Shown piece by piece: positions 54,862-64,000 of a stretch of DNA of 64,000 nt. The notes under the pieces were generated by a model. That model was given only the letters and a program-made list of their open reading frames with translations. It was not told the origin of the DNA and did not search any database. The stretch spans positions 1-64,000 of the forward strand of contig NZ_BJCL01000011.1 of the NCBI RefSeq assembly GCF_005403045.1, in the 5' to 3' direction. The position numbers were made by a program, and so were the translations under genes. Each line of letters starts with the position of its first letter. The first letter of the stretch is position 1. The DNA comes from Pseudaquabacterium pictum. Lineage in GTDB: Bacteria > Pseudomonadota > Gammaproteobacteria > Burkholderiales > Burkholderiaceae_C.

Positions 54862-57537
54862 CGCGCGCACGCGCCGCAGCGCCAACCGCAGCTCGGCGTG
54901 CTCCTCGGCGCCGATCTCGTCTGCCAGGGCGGTGGCGCGTGCCAGCGCCACGGCGGCCGCCGCCGGGTTGCCGGCCAGGCGCTCCGTCTCGGCCAGGCCG
55001 CAGTGCACCAGGCCCAGGTCGCTCTGGTCGCCGCTGTGCAGCAGCAGGGTTGCGGCCGTGTGCAACTCGGCGCGGGCATCGTCAGGCTGCCCCTGCCGCG
55101 CCAGCAAGGGGCCGAGGTAGCTGCGGATCTGGCCTTCCAGGCGGCTGTCGCCCAGCTGCCGGGCAATGTCCAATGCCCGGCGTTGGTGCGACAGGGCGCG
55201 CGGCGTGTCACCTTCGGCAGCCGCGACCAGCCCCTGGTTGCACAGCACCATGCATTCCAGGCGCAGCAGGCCCAGCGGGCGGGCCAGGTCCAGGGCATCG
55301 CCGAGGTGGCCGGCGGCCAGGTCGTTGCGGCCGAGCAGATGTTCCAGCAGGCCCAGGGTGCACAGGGTGTTGGCCTCGACACGCCGGTAGCCGGCAGCGC
55401 GGGCCAGGGCCAGTGCCTCGCCCAGGCGGTTGCGGGCGTCGGTGTTGTGGCCCAGCAGCGTGGCCAGGTTGCCCAGGTTGTTGAGCAGGGCGCATTCCCA
55501 GTGGCGCTCGGCCAGCCCGCGTGCCTGCGCCAGGGCCAACCCGAAGTGCTGGCGTGCAGCCGCCAGGTCGCCCACCGCCATCGACGCCGAGCCCAGGCCC
55601 TTGTGCGCCTGGCATTGCAGCGCCGGCTGGCCCATCGCGTCGCCCAGTGCGGCGGCGCGCAGCAACTGCCCGCGCGCCAGGGCCGGCTGGCCCATCGCGA
55701 TGTGCAGCTCGCCCAGCCCGCACAACACCTGGGCGATCAGCGCCTGGTCACCGGACTGTTCTGCCTGCAGCAACGCGGTGTCGAAATCCTGCCGCGATGC
55801 CGCCGATTGACCGGATGCCTCCAGCGCGCAGCCGGACACCCAGTCGATGGTGGCACGCATGCGGTCGCTCAGCGCCGGCATGGCGCGCAGGCGGGCCGCC
55901 GCGTCGATGGCCGGGCCATAGGGGCCGCGCAGCCGCAGCACGGCCCAGGCCGCCGCCAACGCGCCCACCGCCGATGCGCCGTCGCCGGCCAGCGCTGCGC
56001 GCTTGCTGGCCGCCACCAGGTTGTCGGTCTCGATGGCGCCGGCCGCGATGGCCGCGTCGTCGTTCCAGGCGCCGAAGAACCGCCAATGCCGCTGCTGCGC
56101 GGCCAGCATCGCGGCCTGCCCGCTGCCGGGGAAGCGGCCGGGCGTCGACAGGTGCTCGGCGGCGTACTCGCGCACGCTCACCAGCAGGTCGAAACGGTCA
56201 TCGCCGGCGCTGCGCAGCAGCGACTTTTCCAGCAGCGCCTGCACCAGGTCGACGCACCAGGCGTTGTCGTCCACACCGCCCAGGTCGAGCACCGCTTCGG
56301 CGGTGTGCAGGCTGAAGCCGCCCTCGAACACCGACAGCTGGGCCAGCGCGGCACGCTCGGCCTGGGAGAGCAGGTCCCAGGACCAGTCCAGCGCGGCACG
56401 CAAGGTGGCCTGGCGGTCATGGCGTTCGCCGCTGCCGGCCAGCAGCCGGAAGCGGTCGCCCATGCGCTGCAGCAGCTGGGGCGGCGACATCACGCGGATG
56501 CGCACCGCCGCCAGCTCGATGGCCAGCGGCAGGCCGTCCAGCAGCTTGACCAGCGCCTGGATCGCGCTGCTGTCGGCGTCCACGAGGCGGAACCCGGGCT
56601 TCAGCTCCGCCGCCCGGCGCACGAACAGCGCCGCGGCATCGTCTGCCGCCAGCGGCGGCAGCACCAGCGTGCGCTCGCCGGCCATGTTCAGCACTTCCCG
56701 GCTGGTGACCAGGAAGCGGGCCTGCGGCGCCTGGTCCAGCCACAGGCCGAGGCAGCGCTCCGCGTCGCGCGCCACCTGCTCGAAGTTGTCCAGGATCGCC
56801 AGGCAAGGCCCCCGGCCGGCCAGCGCCTGGCCAATCTGCTCCAACGGGTCGCTGCGGCCCAGCGGCAGGTCCAGCCCCTGCGCCACCGCGTGCACGATGC
56901 CGTCCAGCCCCCGGGCGGCTGACAAGTCGCAGAACCACACACTGCCGCCTGCGCTGTCGAGTTGGGCGCGACCGAACTGCAGGGCCAGCCGTGTCTTGCC
57001 CGTGCCGGCCGTGCCCAGCAGCGTGACCAGCCGCGCGCCGGCGTCGAAACAGCCTGCCAGGTCGCGCAGGGCGGATTCGCGGCCGACAAAGCTGTCGCGG
57101 GCGGCGGGCAGGTTGTGCCGAGCGGCCGCCGGCCCGGCACCCTGTGCAGCTGGTGCGGCAGGCGCCGTCAGATCGATGCCGGCTGCGGCGCTGCCACGGC
57201 GCGCTGCCACCACGTCGACCGGCGAAGTGAAGCGGTAGCCATGGCCCGGGATGGTGGCGATCAGCTCCGCGCCCAGCAGTTTGCGCAGGCTGCTGATCTG
57301 GGTGGCGAGGTTGTTCTCCTCGACCACAGCACCGGGCCAGACCAGGTCCATCAGCGCCTGCTTGGTCAGCAGCTGCCCCGGCCGCTCCGCCAGGCACAGC
57401 AGCAGGTCGAAGGCCCTGGCGCCGAGGCCGACCGGCTGGTCATGCGCCCACAGGCGGCGCTCCAGGCGCTGCAGCAGGAACTTGCCGCCGGGTCCGAATC
57501 GCAGGCCGGTCATGCACGGGGTGGAAGTGGCGTCCAT
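54835..57537 (-). CDS. Large transcriptional regulator: winged HTH, NTPase, TPR
   Basis: 900 residues. An OmpR/PhoB-type winged HTH at about 30-105 has VWPGAVVEENNLATQISSLRKL as recognition helix, then GHGYRF. A STAND/NB-ARC-like NTPase at about 145-480 has P-loop GTAGTGKT at 175-182, Walker B LAILDNFEQV and LDGLPLAIELAA. A TPR array runs from about 560 to 880 (repeats such as LNNLGNLATLLGHNTDARNRL). Such proteins read an inducer through the TPR/NTPase module and activate nearby genes. It is divergent from two secreted-protein genes, with tandem 10-bp direct repeats in the shared 172-base gap. No transmembrane segment. Confidence 0.92.
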   Translation of the reverse strand: MDATSTPCMTGLRFGPGGKFLLQRLERRLWAHDQPVGLGARAFDLLLCLAERPGQLLTKQALMDLVWPGAVVEENNLATQISSLRKLLGAELIATIPGHGYRFTSPVDVVAARRGSAAAGIDLTAPAAPAAQGAGPAAARHNLPAARDSFVGRESALRDLAGCFDAGARLVTLLGTAGTGKTRLALQFGRAQLDSAGGSVWFCDLSAARGLDGIVHAVAQGLDLPLGRSDPLEQIGQALAGRGPCLAILDNFEQVARDAERCLGLWLDQAPQARFLVTSREVLNMAGERTLVLPPLAADDAAALFVRRAAELKPGFRLVDADSSAIQALVKLLDGLPLAIELAAVRIRVMSPPQLLQRMGDRFRLLAGSGERHDRQATLRAALDWSWDLLSQAERAALAQLSVFEGGFSLHTAEAVLDLGGVDDNAWCVDLVQALLEKSLLRSAGDDRFDLLVSVREYAAEHLSTPGRFPGSGQAAMLAAQQRHWRFFGAWNDDAAIAAGAIETDNLVAASKRAALAGDGASAVGALAAAWAVLRLRGPYGPAIDAAARLRAMPALSDRMRATIDWVSGCALEASGQSAASRQDFDTALLQAEQSGDQALIAQVLCGLGELHIAMGQPALARGQLLRAAALGDAMGQPALQCQAHKGLGSASMAVGDLAAARQHFGLALAQARGLAERHWECALLNNLGNLATLLGHNTDARNRLGEALALARAAGYRRVEANTLCTLGLLEHLLGRNDLAAGHLGDALDLARPLGLLRLECMVLCNQGLVAAAEGDTPRALSHQRRALDIARQLGDSRLEGQIRSYLGPLLARQGQPDDARAELHTAATLLLHSGDQSDLGLVHCGLAETERLAGNPAAAAVALARATALADEIGAEEHAELRLALRRVRALLADHSPV

Positions 57538-57611
57538 GGGTGGCCGGGGGGCTGGCGGGTGTCGATCCAGTGTATTGGCGATCGAACCCGGCCTTCAAAA
57601 CCCGCCGGTCC

Positions 57612-57642
57612 AGAACGTTTGAGAACGTTTGAGCGCGGTTTG
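57612..57642 (+). promoter_or_regulatory. Tandem direct repeats, probable OmpR-type operator
   Basis: AGAACGTTTG occurs twice head to tail at 57612-57621 and 57622-57631. A degraded third copy, AGCGCGGTTTG, is at 57632-57642. Direct repeats at a helical-turn spacing are what PhoB/OmpR-type winged HTHs bind. They lie in the gap between the 900-residue regulator (start 57537) and the secreted-protein genes (start 57710). Confidence 0.6.
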
Positions 57643-57709
57643 AGGACGGTATGGCGTTGGTCAGACAAAGTCCGTTCATCCACTCCCCACCCACCGAAAG
57701 ACCACCGCC

Positions 57710-58018
57710 ATGAACCACCCGAAGAAAACCCCCGCCGTGATTCTGCTGGCATTTGCCAGCCTGGTCTTTGCCGGCCAGGCCCATGCCTGCAAATACGACT
57801 GGAAGCGCCCGGACCGGTATGCCAAGTGCCTGGCCAACGAGGCCGCCGACAAGATTGCCAATGAGGCCCGGAAATCTGCGGACAAGATCATTGCCGACGC
57901 CAACAACCGCGCCAACGGCATCCGGAACGAGGCCACGCAAACGGCCAACAAAACACTCCATGCGGCCCTGTCCACCGCCAAGACCACCAAGGCGGCAGAA
58001 CCCCAGATCTGCGATTGA
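57710..58018 (+). CDS. Small secreted helical protein (unknown)
   Basis: 102 residues, unrecognised. The signal peptide (ILLAFASLVFAGQAHA) is followed directly by cysteine in CKYDWKRPDRYAKC, giving two close cysteines at the mature N-terminus; a third is at the end (PQICD). The middle (about 40-90) is a highly charged, alanine-rich amphipathic helix (KIANEARKSADKIIADANN) with little else. It resembles the N-terminal region of the next gene's product. 39 bases separate them, so they are one operon. Codon use is a little less G+C-biased than neighbours (AAC, AAG, GAA common), hinting at a different history. Confidence 0.75.
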   Translation: MNHPKKTPAVILLAFASLVFAGQAHACKYDWKRPDRYAKCLANEAADKIANEARKSADKIIADANNRANGIRNEATQTANKTLHAALSTAKTTKAAEPQICD

Positions 58019-58057
58019 CGCCTGCGCCCCAAACCACTTCCAACACGAGCATTCAAC

Positions 58058-59173
58058 ATGACGACCAACGCTGCAAGATTCGCTCTCCGGCCCCTGCTGG
58101 TGTCCCTGGCCGTGCTGGGTTTTGCCAGCCAGGCCCAAGCCTGCGACATCATCTGCAAGGCCAAGAACGCCGCCAACAACGAAGCCCGGAAACTGGTGGA
58201 CGCCGCCAACCAGCAAGCCGGGGAGATCCTGCGCCAGGCGTATGCCGATGCGCGCAACACCACCGACAAGGCCAACCAGCAATCGGCCAGCATCACGGCA
58301 GCCGCCGTCCAGACGGTGGAAACCTTCCGGGCCCGCAGCGCGGCCATCAGCCAGGCCGAATACACCCGGCTCGCATCGGCGGCCAATTCGACCTTGCGGG
58401 TCAGCCAATCGGCGCTGACCTCCCTGGCCACCACCGCGCTGACGGCGGGTGCGCTGGACGCCGGCATGCTGGCCAGCCTGCGGGCGGCCAGTGTGACGGC
58501 GCTGAACACCCATGCCGGCAAACTGCTGGATGTGCAAGCGCGCCTGTCCAGCCTGGACGGCGACAGCCAGCGGGCGCTCAGCCGGGTGATGCGCGCCATT
58601 CCGTCGGGCAAGATCGACAGCCAATCGATGTGCGATGTGCCGCGGCTGGCCAAGAAACTGGGCTTGCTGGCGGGCACCGCTGGCGAAACTGCGTTTGGCG
58701 AGGCCGTCAATGCAGGCCAAACCCTGCACGACCAGAATATTCCAGGTGCCCTGGCCAATTCCAATTTCAGCCTGTGCCTGGGCGGTGCAGGCGCTTATGG
58801 CGCAGGTGCCAATGCAGCATTCTGCTTTGCCATGGAGGTGACGCCTTCCAACCATCCCTTCTCGCAGAAGCGTGGTTACAAGATGGCGGTGGTCGAAACC
58901 CTGGGCGGCTCCGCGGGAATGGGTGCCAGCGTGGGCCCCAGCATGGGTTGGTCGCCCGGCCGCATCGGCACCAAGATCAAGCCGACCATCGGTGTGCAGG
59001 GCGGGCTGGGCCCGGTGGGTGTGGGCTTGTCCTGGGACGTGGCACTGCAGGACATGGGCGCCATTCCAGGATTCGCGCTGGGGATTGGCGGTGTGGGCAC
59101 GCCGGCGTCCGGCACCGTGGACGCGGGGATTTCGCTGCCGCTCGTCACCGGTTACTGGGCGCTCAGCAAGTGA
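58058..59173 (+). CDS. Secreted protein with helical N-terminal and glycine-rich beta C-terminal regions (unknown)
   Basis: 371 residues, unrecognised. The signal peptide ends FASQAQA, followed by CDIIC. About 30-115 is alanine/glutamine-rich amphipathic helix of the same style as the 102-residue neighbour (NEARKLVDAANQQAGEILRQA). Residues 115-225 are helical with scattered serines. From about 230 on there are glycine-rich beta strands (FSLCLGGAGAYGAGANAAFCF, then ETLGGSAGMGASVGPSMG, VQGGLGPVGVGLSWDVA). The pattern of alternating small and hydrophobic residues could form a membrane-inserting or barrel-like sheet. Four cysteines lie in the mature part outside the CxxxC start. No catalytic motif. 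Confidence 0.8.
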   Translation: MTTNAARFALRPLLVSLAVLGFASQAQACDIICKAKNAANNEARKLVDAANQQAGEILRQAYADARNTTDKANQQSASITAAAVQTVETFRARSAAISQAEYTRLASAANSTLRVSQSALTSLATTALTAGALDAGMLASLRAASVTALNTHAGKLLDVQARLSSLDGDSQRALSRVMRAIPSGKIDSQSMCDVPRLAKKLGLLAGTAGETAFGEAVNAGQTLHDQNIPGALANSNFSLCLGGAGAYGAGANAAFCFAMEVTPSNHPFSQKRGYKMAVVETLGGSAGMGASVGPSMGWSPGRIGTKIKPTIGVQGGLGPVGVGLSWDVALQDMGAIPGFALGIGGVGTPASGTVDAGISLPLVTGYWALSK

Positions 59174-59212
59174 GCATGGCAAGGCCGGCCCGACCGCTGC
59201 AGGAAACATCCC

Positions 59213-59455
59213 ATGAACGAGCCGCTGGACAGCCGCTTCACCATCTGTTTCGGCGACGACCCTGACGAGATCGTGACCATCGTCGAGCAACCCAGGTCCG
59301 TCGAACATCCGTTGGCGCTGGCGGCAGCGCAGCGCAGTGGTCTTTGCGCAGGGCAGGAGAGCAGCTCGGCCACCGCCTGCCGCCCCGCAGGCAGTGGATC
59401 CAACGTGAAACACACCAGGGAAACCCGCAATTGCAATCGTTTGCAGCAGCTCTAG
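59213..59455 (+). CDS. Possible small protein after the secreted pair
   Basis: 80 codons opening MNEPLDSRFTICFGDDPDE, 40 bases after the 371-residue protein, with GGAAAC nine bases before the ATG. The first 40 residues look like a plausible small acidic protein. The last 30 (SSATACRPAGSGS onwards) look like non-coding sequence and overlap a LacI-type operator for the next gene. It may end earlier through a frameshift or not be a gene. If it is not, 59174-59485 is a gap of about 310 bases containing only that operator. Confidence 0.3.
   Translation: MNEPLDSRFTICFGDDPDEIVTIVEQPRSVEHPLALAAAQRSGLCAGQESSSATACRPAGSGSNVKHTRETRNCNRLQQL
59432..59445 (+). promoter_or_regulatory. LacI/GalR-type operator upstream of the sugar transporter
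   Basis: TGCAATCGTTTGCA is a near-perfect palindrome (six of seven positions per half) with the central CG of LacI-family sites. It lies 41-54 bases before the transporter ATG at 59486, where it would overlap the promoter. No LacI-family gene is in the window, so the regulator is elsewhere. Confidence 0.6.
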
Positions 59456-59485
59456 AGTGGCGGTTTTGCCAGCCAAGCCGCCACC

Positions 59486-60814
59486 ATGACCCCGGGCCCC
59501 ACCAAGCCGCACCTGTCGCTGCGCCAGATCGTCCAGATGAACGTGGGCTTCCTCGGCCTGCAGTTCAGCTTCGGCCTGCAGCAGAGCAACATGGGCCCGA
59601 TCTACAGCTACCTGGGCGCCGACGAGGCGGCGCTGCCGCTGCTGTCGCTGGCCGGGCCGATGACCGGGCTGCTGGTGCAGCCCATCGTCGGCGCCATGAG
59701 CGACCGCACCGCCTCACGCTACGGCCGGCGCACGCCGTACTTCCTGATCGGCGCCATCCTCTGCAGCCTGAGCCTGTTCGCCATGCCCTACAGCGGCGCG
59801 CTGTGGATGGCGGCCAGCCTGCTGTGGATCATGGACGCGGCCAACAACACCACGATGGAGCCCTACCGCGCCTACGTGAGCGACCGGCTCGACGAGAAGC
59901 AGCATGCCCAGGGCTACCTGACGCAGAGCGCCTTCACCGGCCTGGCGCAGACCTTGAGCTACCTGGCGCCATCGATCCTGGTGTGGCTGGGCATGAACAA
60001 GGACATGGTGGATGCCAACAACATCCCGGTCATCACCAAGATCTCGTTCCTGATCGGCGCGGTGCTGTCGATCTGCACCATCGCCTATTCGATCTGGCGC
60101 GTGCCCGAGCTGCCGCTCACCCCGCAACAGCGCGCCGAGATCGAAGCCAAGAAGCCCGGCGTGGGCGCCACGCTGCGCGAGATCTGGGATGCCATCGTCG
60201 CCATGCCCCCGGCGATGCGGCAGATGGCCTGGATGAAGCTGTTCCAGTGGTACGGCATGGTCTGCTACTGGCAGTACGTCACCTACAGCATCGCCCGCTC
60301 GCTGTTCAACACCAGTGACCCCACCAGCACCGGCTTCCGCGATGCGGTGCTGGTCAACGGACAGATCGGCGGCTTCTACAACGCGGTGGCCTTCGTGGCG
60401 GCCTTCGCCCTGGTGCCGTTCACCAGGCGCTTCGGCGCCAAGGTGATGCATGCCGCCTGCCTGACGGCCGGCGGCCTGGGCATGCTGGCGATTCCGTCGA
60501 TCGACCAGCAGGCCTGGCTGTTCATCCCGATGATCGGCGTGGGCCTGTGCTGGGCCAGCATCATGGGCAACCCGTACGTGATGCTGGCCAGCAGCATCCC
60601 GCCCGAGCGCACCGGCGTCTACATGGGCATCTTCAACATGTTCATCGTGATCCCGATGCTGATCCAGAGCGTGACGCTGCCGCTGTACTACAAGCCGCTG
60701 CTGGGCGGCGATGCGCGCAATGTGGTGCTGCTGGCCGGGGCGCTGCTGCTGTGCGCGGCGGTGGCCACGCTGTTCGTCAAGCTGCCGCAGCGGGCGCCCG
60801 AGGGCGCGCGCTGA
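59486..60814 (+). CDS. MFS sugar transporter (sucrose/maltose type, SLC45/GPH-like)
   Basis: 442 residues, about twelve helices. QIVQMNVGFLGLQFSFGLQQSNMGPIYSYLG is the first helix region, and GAMSDRTASRYGRRTPY the loop 2-3 signature of sugar-proton symporters. IMDAANNTTMEPYRAYVSDRL and GNPYVMLASSIPPERTGVYMG are further family landmarks. Members import sucrose or maltose with protons. A LacI-type operator lies just upstream, in agreement with sugar control. No sugar hydrolase is adjacent. The 3' end overlaps the convergent AraC gene by 38 bases. Confidence 0.92.
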   Translation: MTPGPTKPHLSLRQIVQMNVGFLGLQFSFGLQQSNMGPIYSYLGADEAALPLLSLAGPMTGLLVQPIVGAMSDRTASRYGRRTPYFLIGAILCSLSLFAMPYSGALWMAASLLWIMDAANNTTMEPYRAYVSDRLDEKQHAQGYLTQSAFTGLAQTLSYLAPSILVWLGMNKDMVDANNIPVITKISFLIGAVLSICTIAYSIWRVPELPLTPQQRAEIEAKKPGVGATLREIWDAIVAMPPAMRQMAWMKLFQWYGMVCYWQYVTYSIARSLFNTSDPTSTGFRDAVLVNGQIGGFYNAVAFVAAFALVPFTRRFGAKVMHAACLTAGGLGMLAIPSIDQQAWLFIPMIGVGLCWASIMGNPYVMLASSIPPERTGVYMGIFNMFIVIPMLIQSVTLPLYYKPLLGGDARNVVLLAGALLLCAAVATLFVKLPQRAPEGAR

Positions 60815-61634
60815 CCCACTGGGCCGGCAGCACGGCGTCGCCCGACAGGTCGATGGTGACACCCAGCGCCAGCAGGCTGCTGGCTGGCAGGCCGAACACC
60901 TGCCTGAAGGCGCTGCTGAGGTGCGCCGAACTGGCGAAGCCGGCCGCCAGCGCGGCGTCGGTCAGGTTGCCGCCACCGGCCAGCGTGCGCATCACCACCG
61001 CCATGCGCCGCCACATCCGGTAGCGGCGGAACGGCAGGCCGACCTCGCGGTCGAAGCGCGCCCGGAACCGCGATGGCGACAGGTGCGCCACCGCCGCCGC
61101 GTCGCGCAGCCGGGCAAACGCATCGGGATGGCGCTCGATCTCCAGCACCACGCGGGCGATGCGGTCGTCCGTGGGCACCCGGCGGGCCAGGCCGAAGGCG
61201 GCGAACGCAGCGTCGATCCCCACCGCTGGACCGGCCTCCAGCAGCCGCGCGCGCCCGGCCAGCAGATCGGCCAGGCTGAGCGGGCTGCGCCGGTCCTGCA
61301 GGGGGTCGAGGTACAGGAAGGCCATCGAGCCGCTGGACTGCAGGTGGTGCAGCGATTCAGACGGCACCACCGCGGCCTCACAGCGTCGCCAGTCGGACCA
61401 GCCGCCGGTGCGGGCCCAGGTCCGCAGCGCGAAGGGCTGCTGCCAGGCCACGGCGATGGTCAGCGCCAGGTTGATGTGCGGCGCCAGGTCCAGCCCCGGG
61501 CCGGTGTACAGCGCCCGCGCCGGCCCCACGCACACGCGCGGAAGGACGCGCGGCAGGACGGGCGATTCTTGAAAGCCAGCCGCCAAGCCGGCAGGCACGA
61601 TGGCCGCATCAGCCACCTTGCGATCCCTGCCCAT
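60777..61634 (-). CDS. AraC family transcriptional regulator
   Basis: About 285 residues. The C-terminal AraC HTH pair is at roughly 185-265: RLRDAAAVAHLSPSRFRARFDREVG, then AALAAGFASSAHLSSAFRQVFG. The N-terminal half (ALYTGPGLDLAPHINLALTIAVA) resembles AraC ligand-binding parts of the small cupin class. GGAAGG six bases before the ATG at 61634 supports this start. It is convergent with the sugar transporter (38-base overlap) and divergent from a small membrane protein whose ATG overlaps this one on the other strand. Its target is unknown; the membrane protein is the natural candidate. Confidence 0.85.
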   Translation of the reverse strand: MGRDRKVADAAIVPAGLAAGFQESPVLPRVLPRVCVGPARALYTGPGLDLAPHINLALTIAVAWQQPFALRTWARTGGWSDWRRCEAAVVPSESLHHLQSSGSMAFLYLDPLQDRRSPLSLADLLAGRARLLEAGPAVGIDAAFAAFGLARRVPTDDRIARVVLEIERHPDAFARLRDAAAVAHLSPSRFRARFDREVGLPFRRYRMWRRMAVVMRTLAGGGNLTDAALAAGFASSAHLSSAFRQVFGLPASSLLALGVTIDLSGDAVLPAQWVSARPRAPAAAA

Positions 61635-62052
61635 GCCCGACCTTCCTGCGCACGTTCCGCCCATCCTGAAGTTTCTGCCCATGGCCGGCCTGCTGGTGGC
61701 CGGCCTGATCCACCTGCTGCCGGTGGCTGGCGTGCTGGGGCCGGCCACGCTGACGCGCCTGTACGGCGTGCCGGTGGCCGATGCCAATCTGGCCATCCTG
61801 CTGCAGCACCGCGCCGTGCTGTTCGGCGTGCTGGGGCTGTTCATGCTGTGTGCGGCGGCCCTGCCGCCGCTGCGGCTGGCCGCGCTGCTGGTCGGCCTGG
61901 CCAGCGCCGCCAGCTTCCTGCTGGTGGCCCGCTGGGTGGGCGGCTACAACGCCGCCATCGGCCGGGTGGTCACGGCCGACGTGGTGGCGACCGCCGTGCT
62001 GGCCGCCGGCCTGGTGGCCGAGCTGCTGCTGGCCGCGCGGCGCGGGCCGTAG
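61633..62052 (+). CDS. Small four-helix membrane protein
   Basis: 139 residues with four hydrophobic helices (FLPMAGLLVAGLIHLLPVAGVLG; AVLFGVLGLFMLCAAALP; LRLAALLVGLASAASFLLVA; ADVVATAVLAAGLVAELLLAA). Conserved-looking GLIHLLPV, LYGVPVADAN and LQHRAVLFG suggest a conserved Burkholderiales membrane family of unknown function; such proteins are sometimes mis-annotated as phosphopantetheine adenylyltransferase. Its ATG and the divergent AraC ATG share two bases on opposite strands. There is no Shine-Dalgarno here, so the true start may be the ATG at 61681. It is convergent with the acyl-CoA ligase, six bases apart. Confidence 0.75.
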   Translation: MPDLPAHVPPILKFLPMAGLLVAGLIHLLPVAGVLGPATLTRLYGVPVADANLAILLQHRAVLFGVLGLFMLCAAALPPLRLAALLVGLASAASFLLVARWVGGYNAAIGRVVTADVVATAVLAAGLVAELLLAARRGP

Positions 62053-62058
62053 CCGCGG

Positions 62059-63759
<1,701 letters not shown>

Positions 63760-63900
63760 GCTGATCCCTTTCACGGCACAGTACTGGCCGGCTGTCGAAG
63801 GGCGGGAGCGTAGCGGTGGGCACCCGCGCTGCCCAGAGGGGGTTTCCAGATCAGGGCACCTCCTGAGCCCGGCGCAGGGAACCCCGCACCACCGGCGGGA

Positions 63901-64000
63901 TCAGCCGCCGCGGCCGTGGGCCTGGGCGGCCTGCAGGTCGTTCAGCAGCTTGCGGGTGGCGCGCAGCACCAGGGTGGTGTCCAGGTCGGCCTGCGGCGCG
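63901..64000 (-). CDS. C-terminal end of a gene running off the window (unknown)
   Basis: Only the last 32 codons and stop are visible, ending LLNDLQAAQAHGRGG. They look helical and charged, but no family can be named. The frame is open to the edge and the codon use fits neighbours. 141 bases separate it from the acyl-CoA ligase start downstream on the same strand, with no sharp terminator seen. Confidence 0.55.
   Translation of the reverse strand, partial: APQADLDTTLVLRATRKLLNDLQAAQAHGRGG

Overview
The window is 64 kb of very G+C-rich (roughly 70% by eye), tightly packed bacterial chromosome. Gene content points to a betaproteobacterium of the order Burkholderiales, probably in the Rubrivivax/Ideonella/Leptothrix neighbourhood. 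The evidence is the long-form second initiation factor IF-1, a Bug-type (TTT) solute receptor, MipA/OmpV, CzcI/CzcC/CzcB/CzcA-type metal genes and strong G/C third-position bias. The genus is inference. I see no tRNA, rRNA, CRISPR array, insertion sequence or prophage. No gap between convincing genes exceeds about 310 bases.

Layout. 1-5.8 kb: a dipeptide/oligopeptide ABC importer split into ATPases (1-1887) and permeases (3947-5775), separated by a CYTH protein, an outer-membrane MipA/OmpV protein and infA. 5.9-8.1 kb: a secreted S9 oligopeptidase. 8.1-11.3 kb: a lysine-catabolism pair (ALDH7 dehydrogenase and saccharopine-dehydrogenase-family enzyme) divergent from an Lrp regulator, with a perfect dyad between them. 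11.3-14.6 kb: an Oar-like TonB-dependent receptor. 14.8-24.8 kb: a nucleotide/nucleoside scavenging region: 5'-nucleotidase lipoprotein and adenosine deaminase on one strand, and on the other a BMP-type nucleoside ABC importer, an embedded sugar-nucleotide-type epimerase, cytidine deaminase and purine nucleoside phosphorylase. 24.9-33.2 kb: a heavy-metal RND efflux operon whose outer-membrane factor gene carries one in-frame amber codon, plus a DMT transporter with a histidine-rich tail.

33.3-38.3 kb: NmrA-like reductase, AraC regulator, FAD monooxygenase and M14 carboxypeptidase. 38.4-41.9 kb: an unknown membrane protein, a SPOR-like secreted protein and a second 5'-nucleotidase lipoprotein. 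41.9-44.6 kb: Bug receptor and a chemoreceptor with a sigma-28-like promoter. 44.7-47.5 kb: deoC, deoA and a TrpF paralogue. 47.5-51.8 kb: an SsuA/NMT1-like binding protein next to a hybrid histidine kinase. 51.9-54.9 kb: AstE/aspartoacylase-like hydrolase, GlpQ and an unknown lipoprotein. 54.8-59.5 kb: a 900-residue wHTH-ATPase-TPR regulator divergent from two secreted helical proteins, with a tandem 10-bp direct repeat in the shared promoter. This is the best candidate here for an undescribed system. 59.5-64 kb: a sugar transporter behind a LacI-type operator, an AraC regulator, a small membrane protein, an AMP-forming acyl-CoA ligase and the end of one more gene.

Together the genes describe a heterotroph that degrades extracellular peptides and nucleotides, imports the products and feeds them into central metabolism. 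UshA-type enzymes release nucleosides, the BMP importer brings them in, Add/Cdd/PNP/DeoA split or deaminate them, and DeoC cleaves deoxyribose phosphate. Oligopeptidase and Dpp-type uptake supply amino acids, with lysine degradation under an Lrp regulator.
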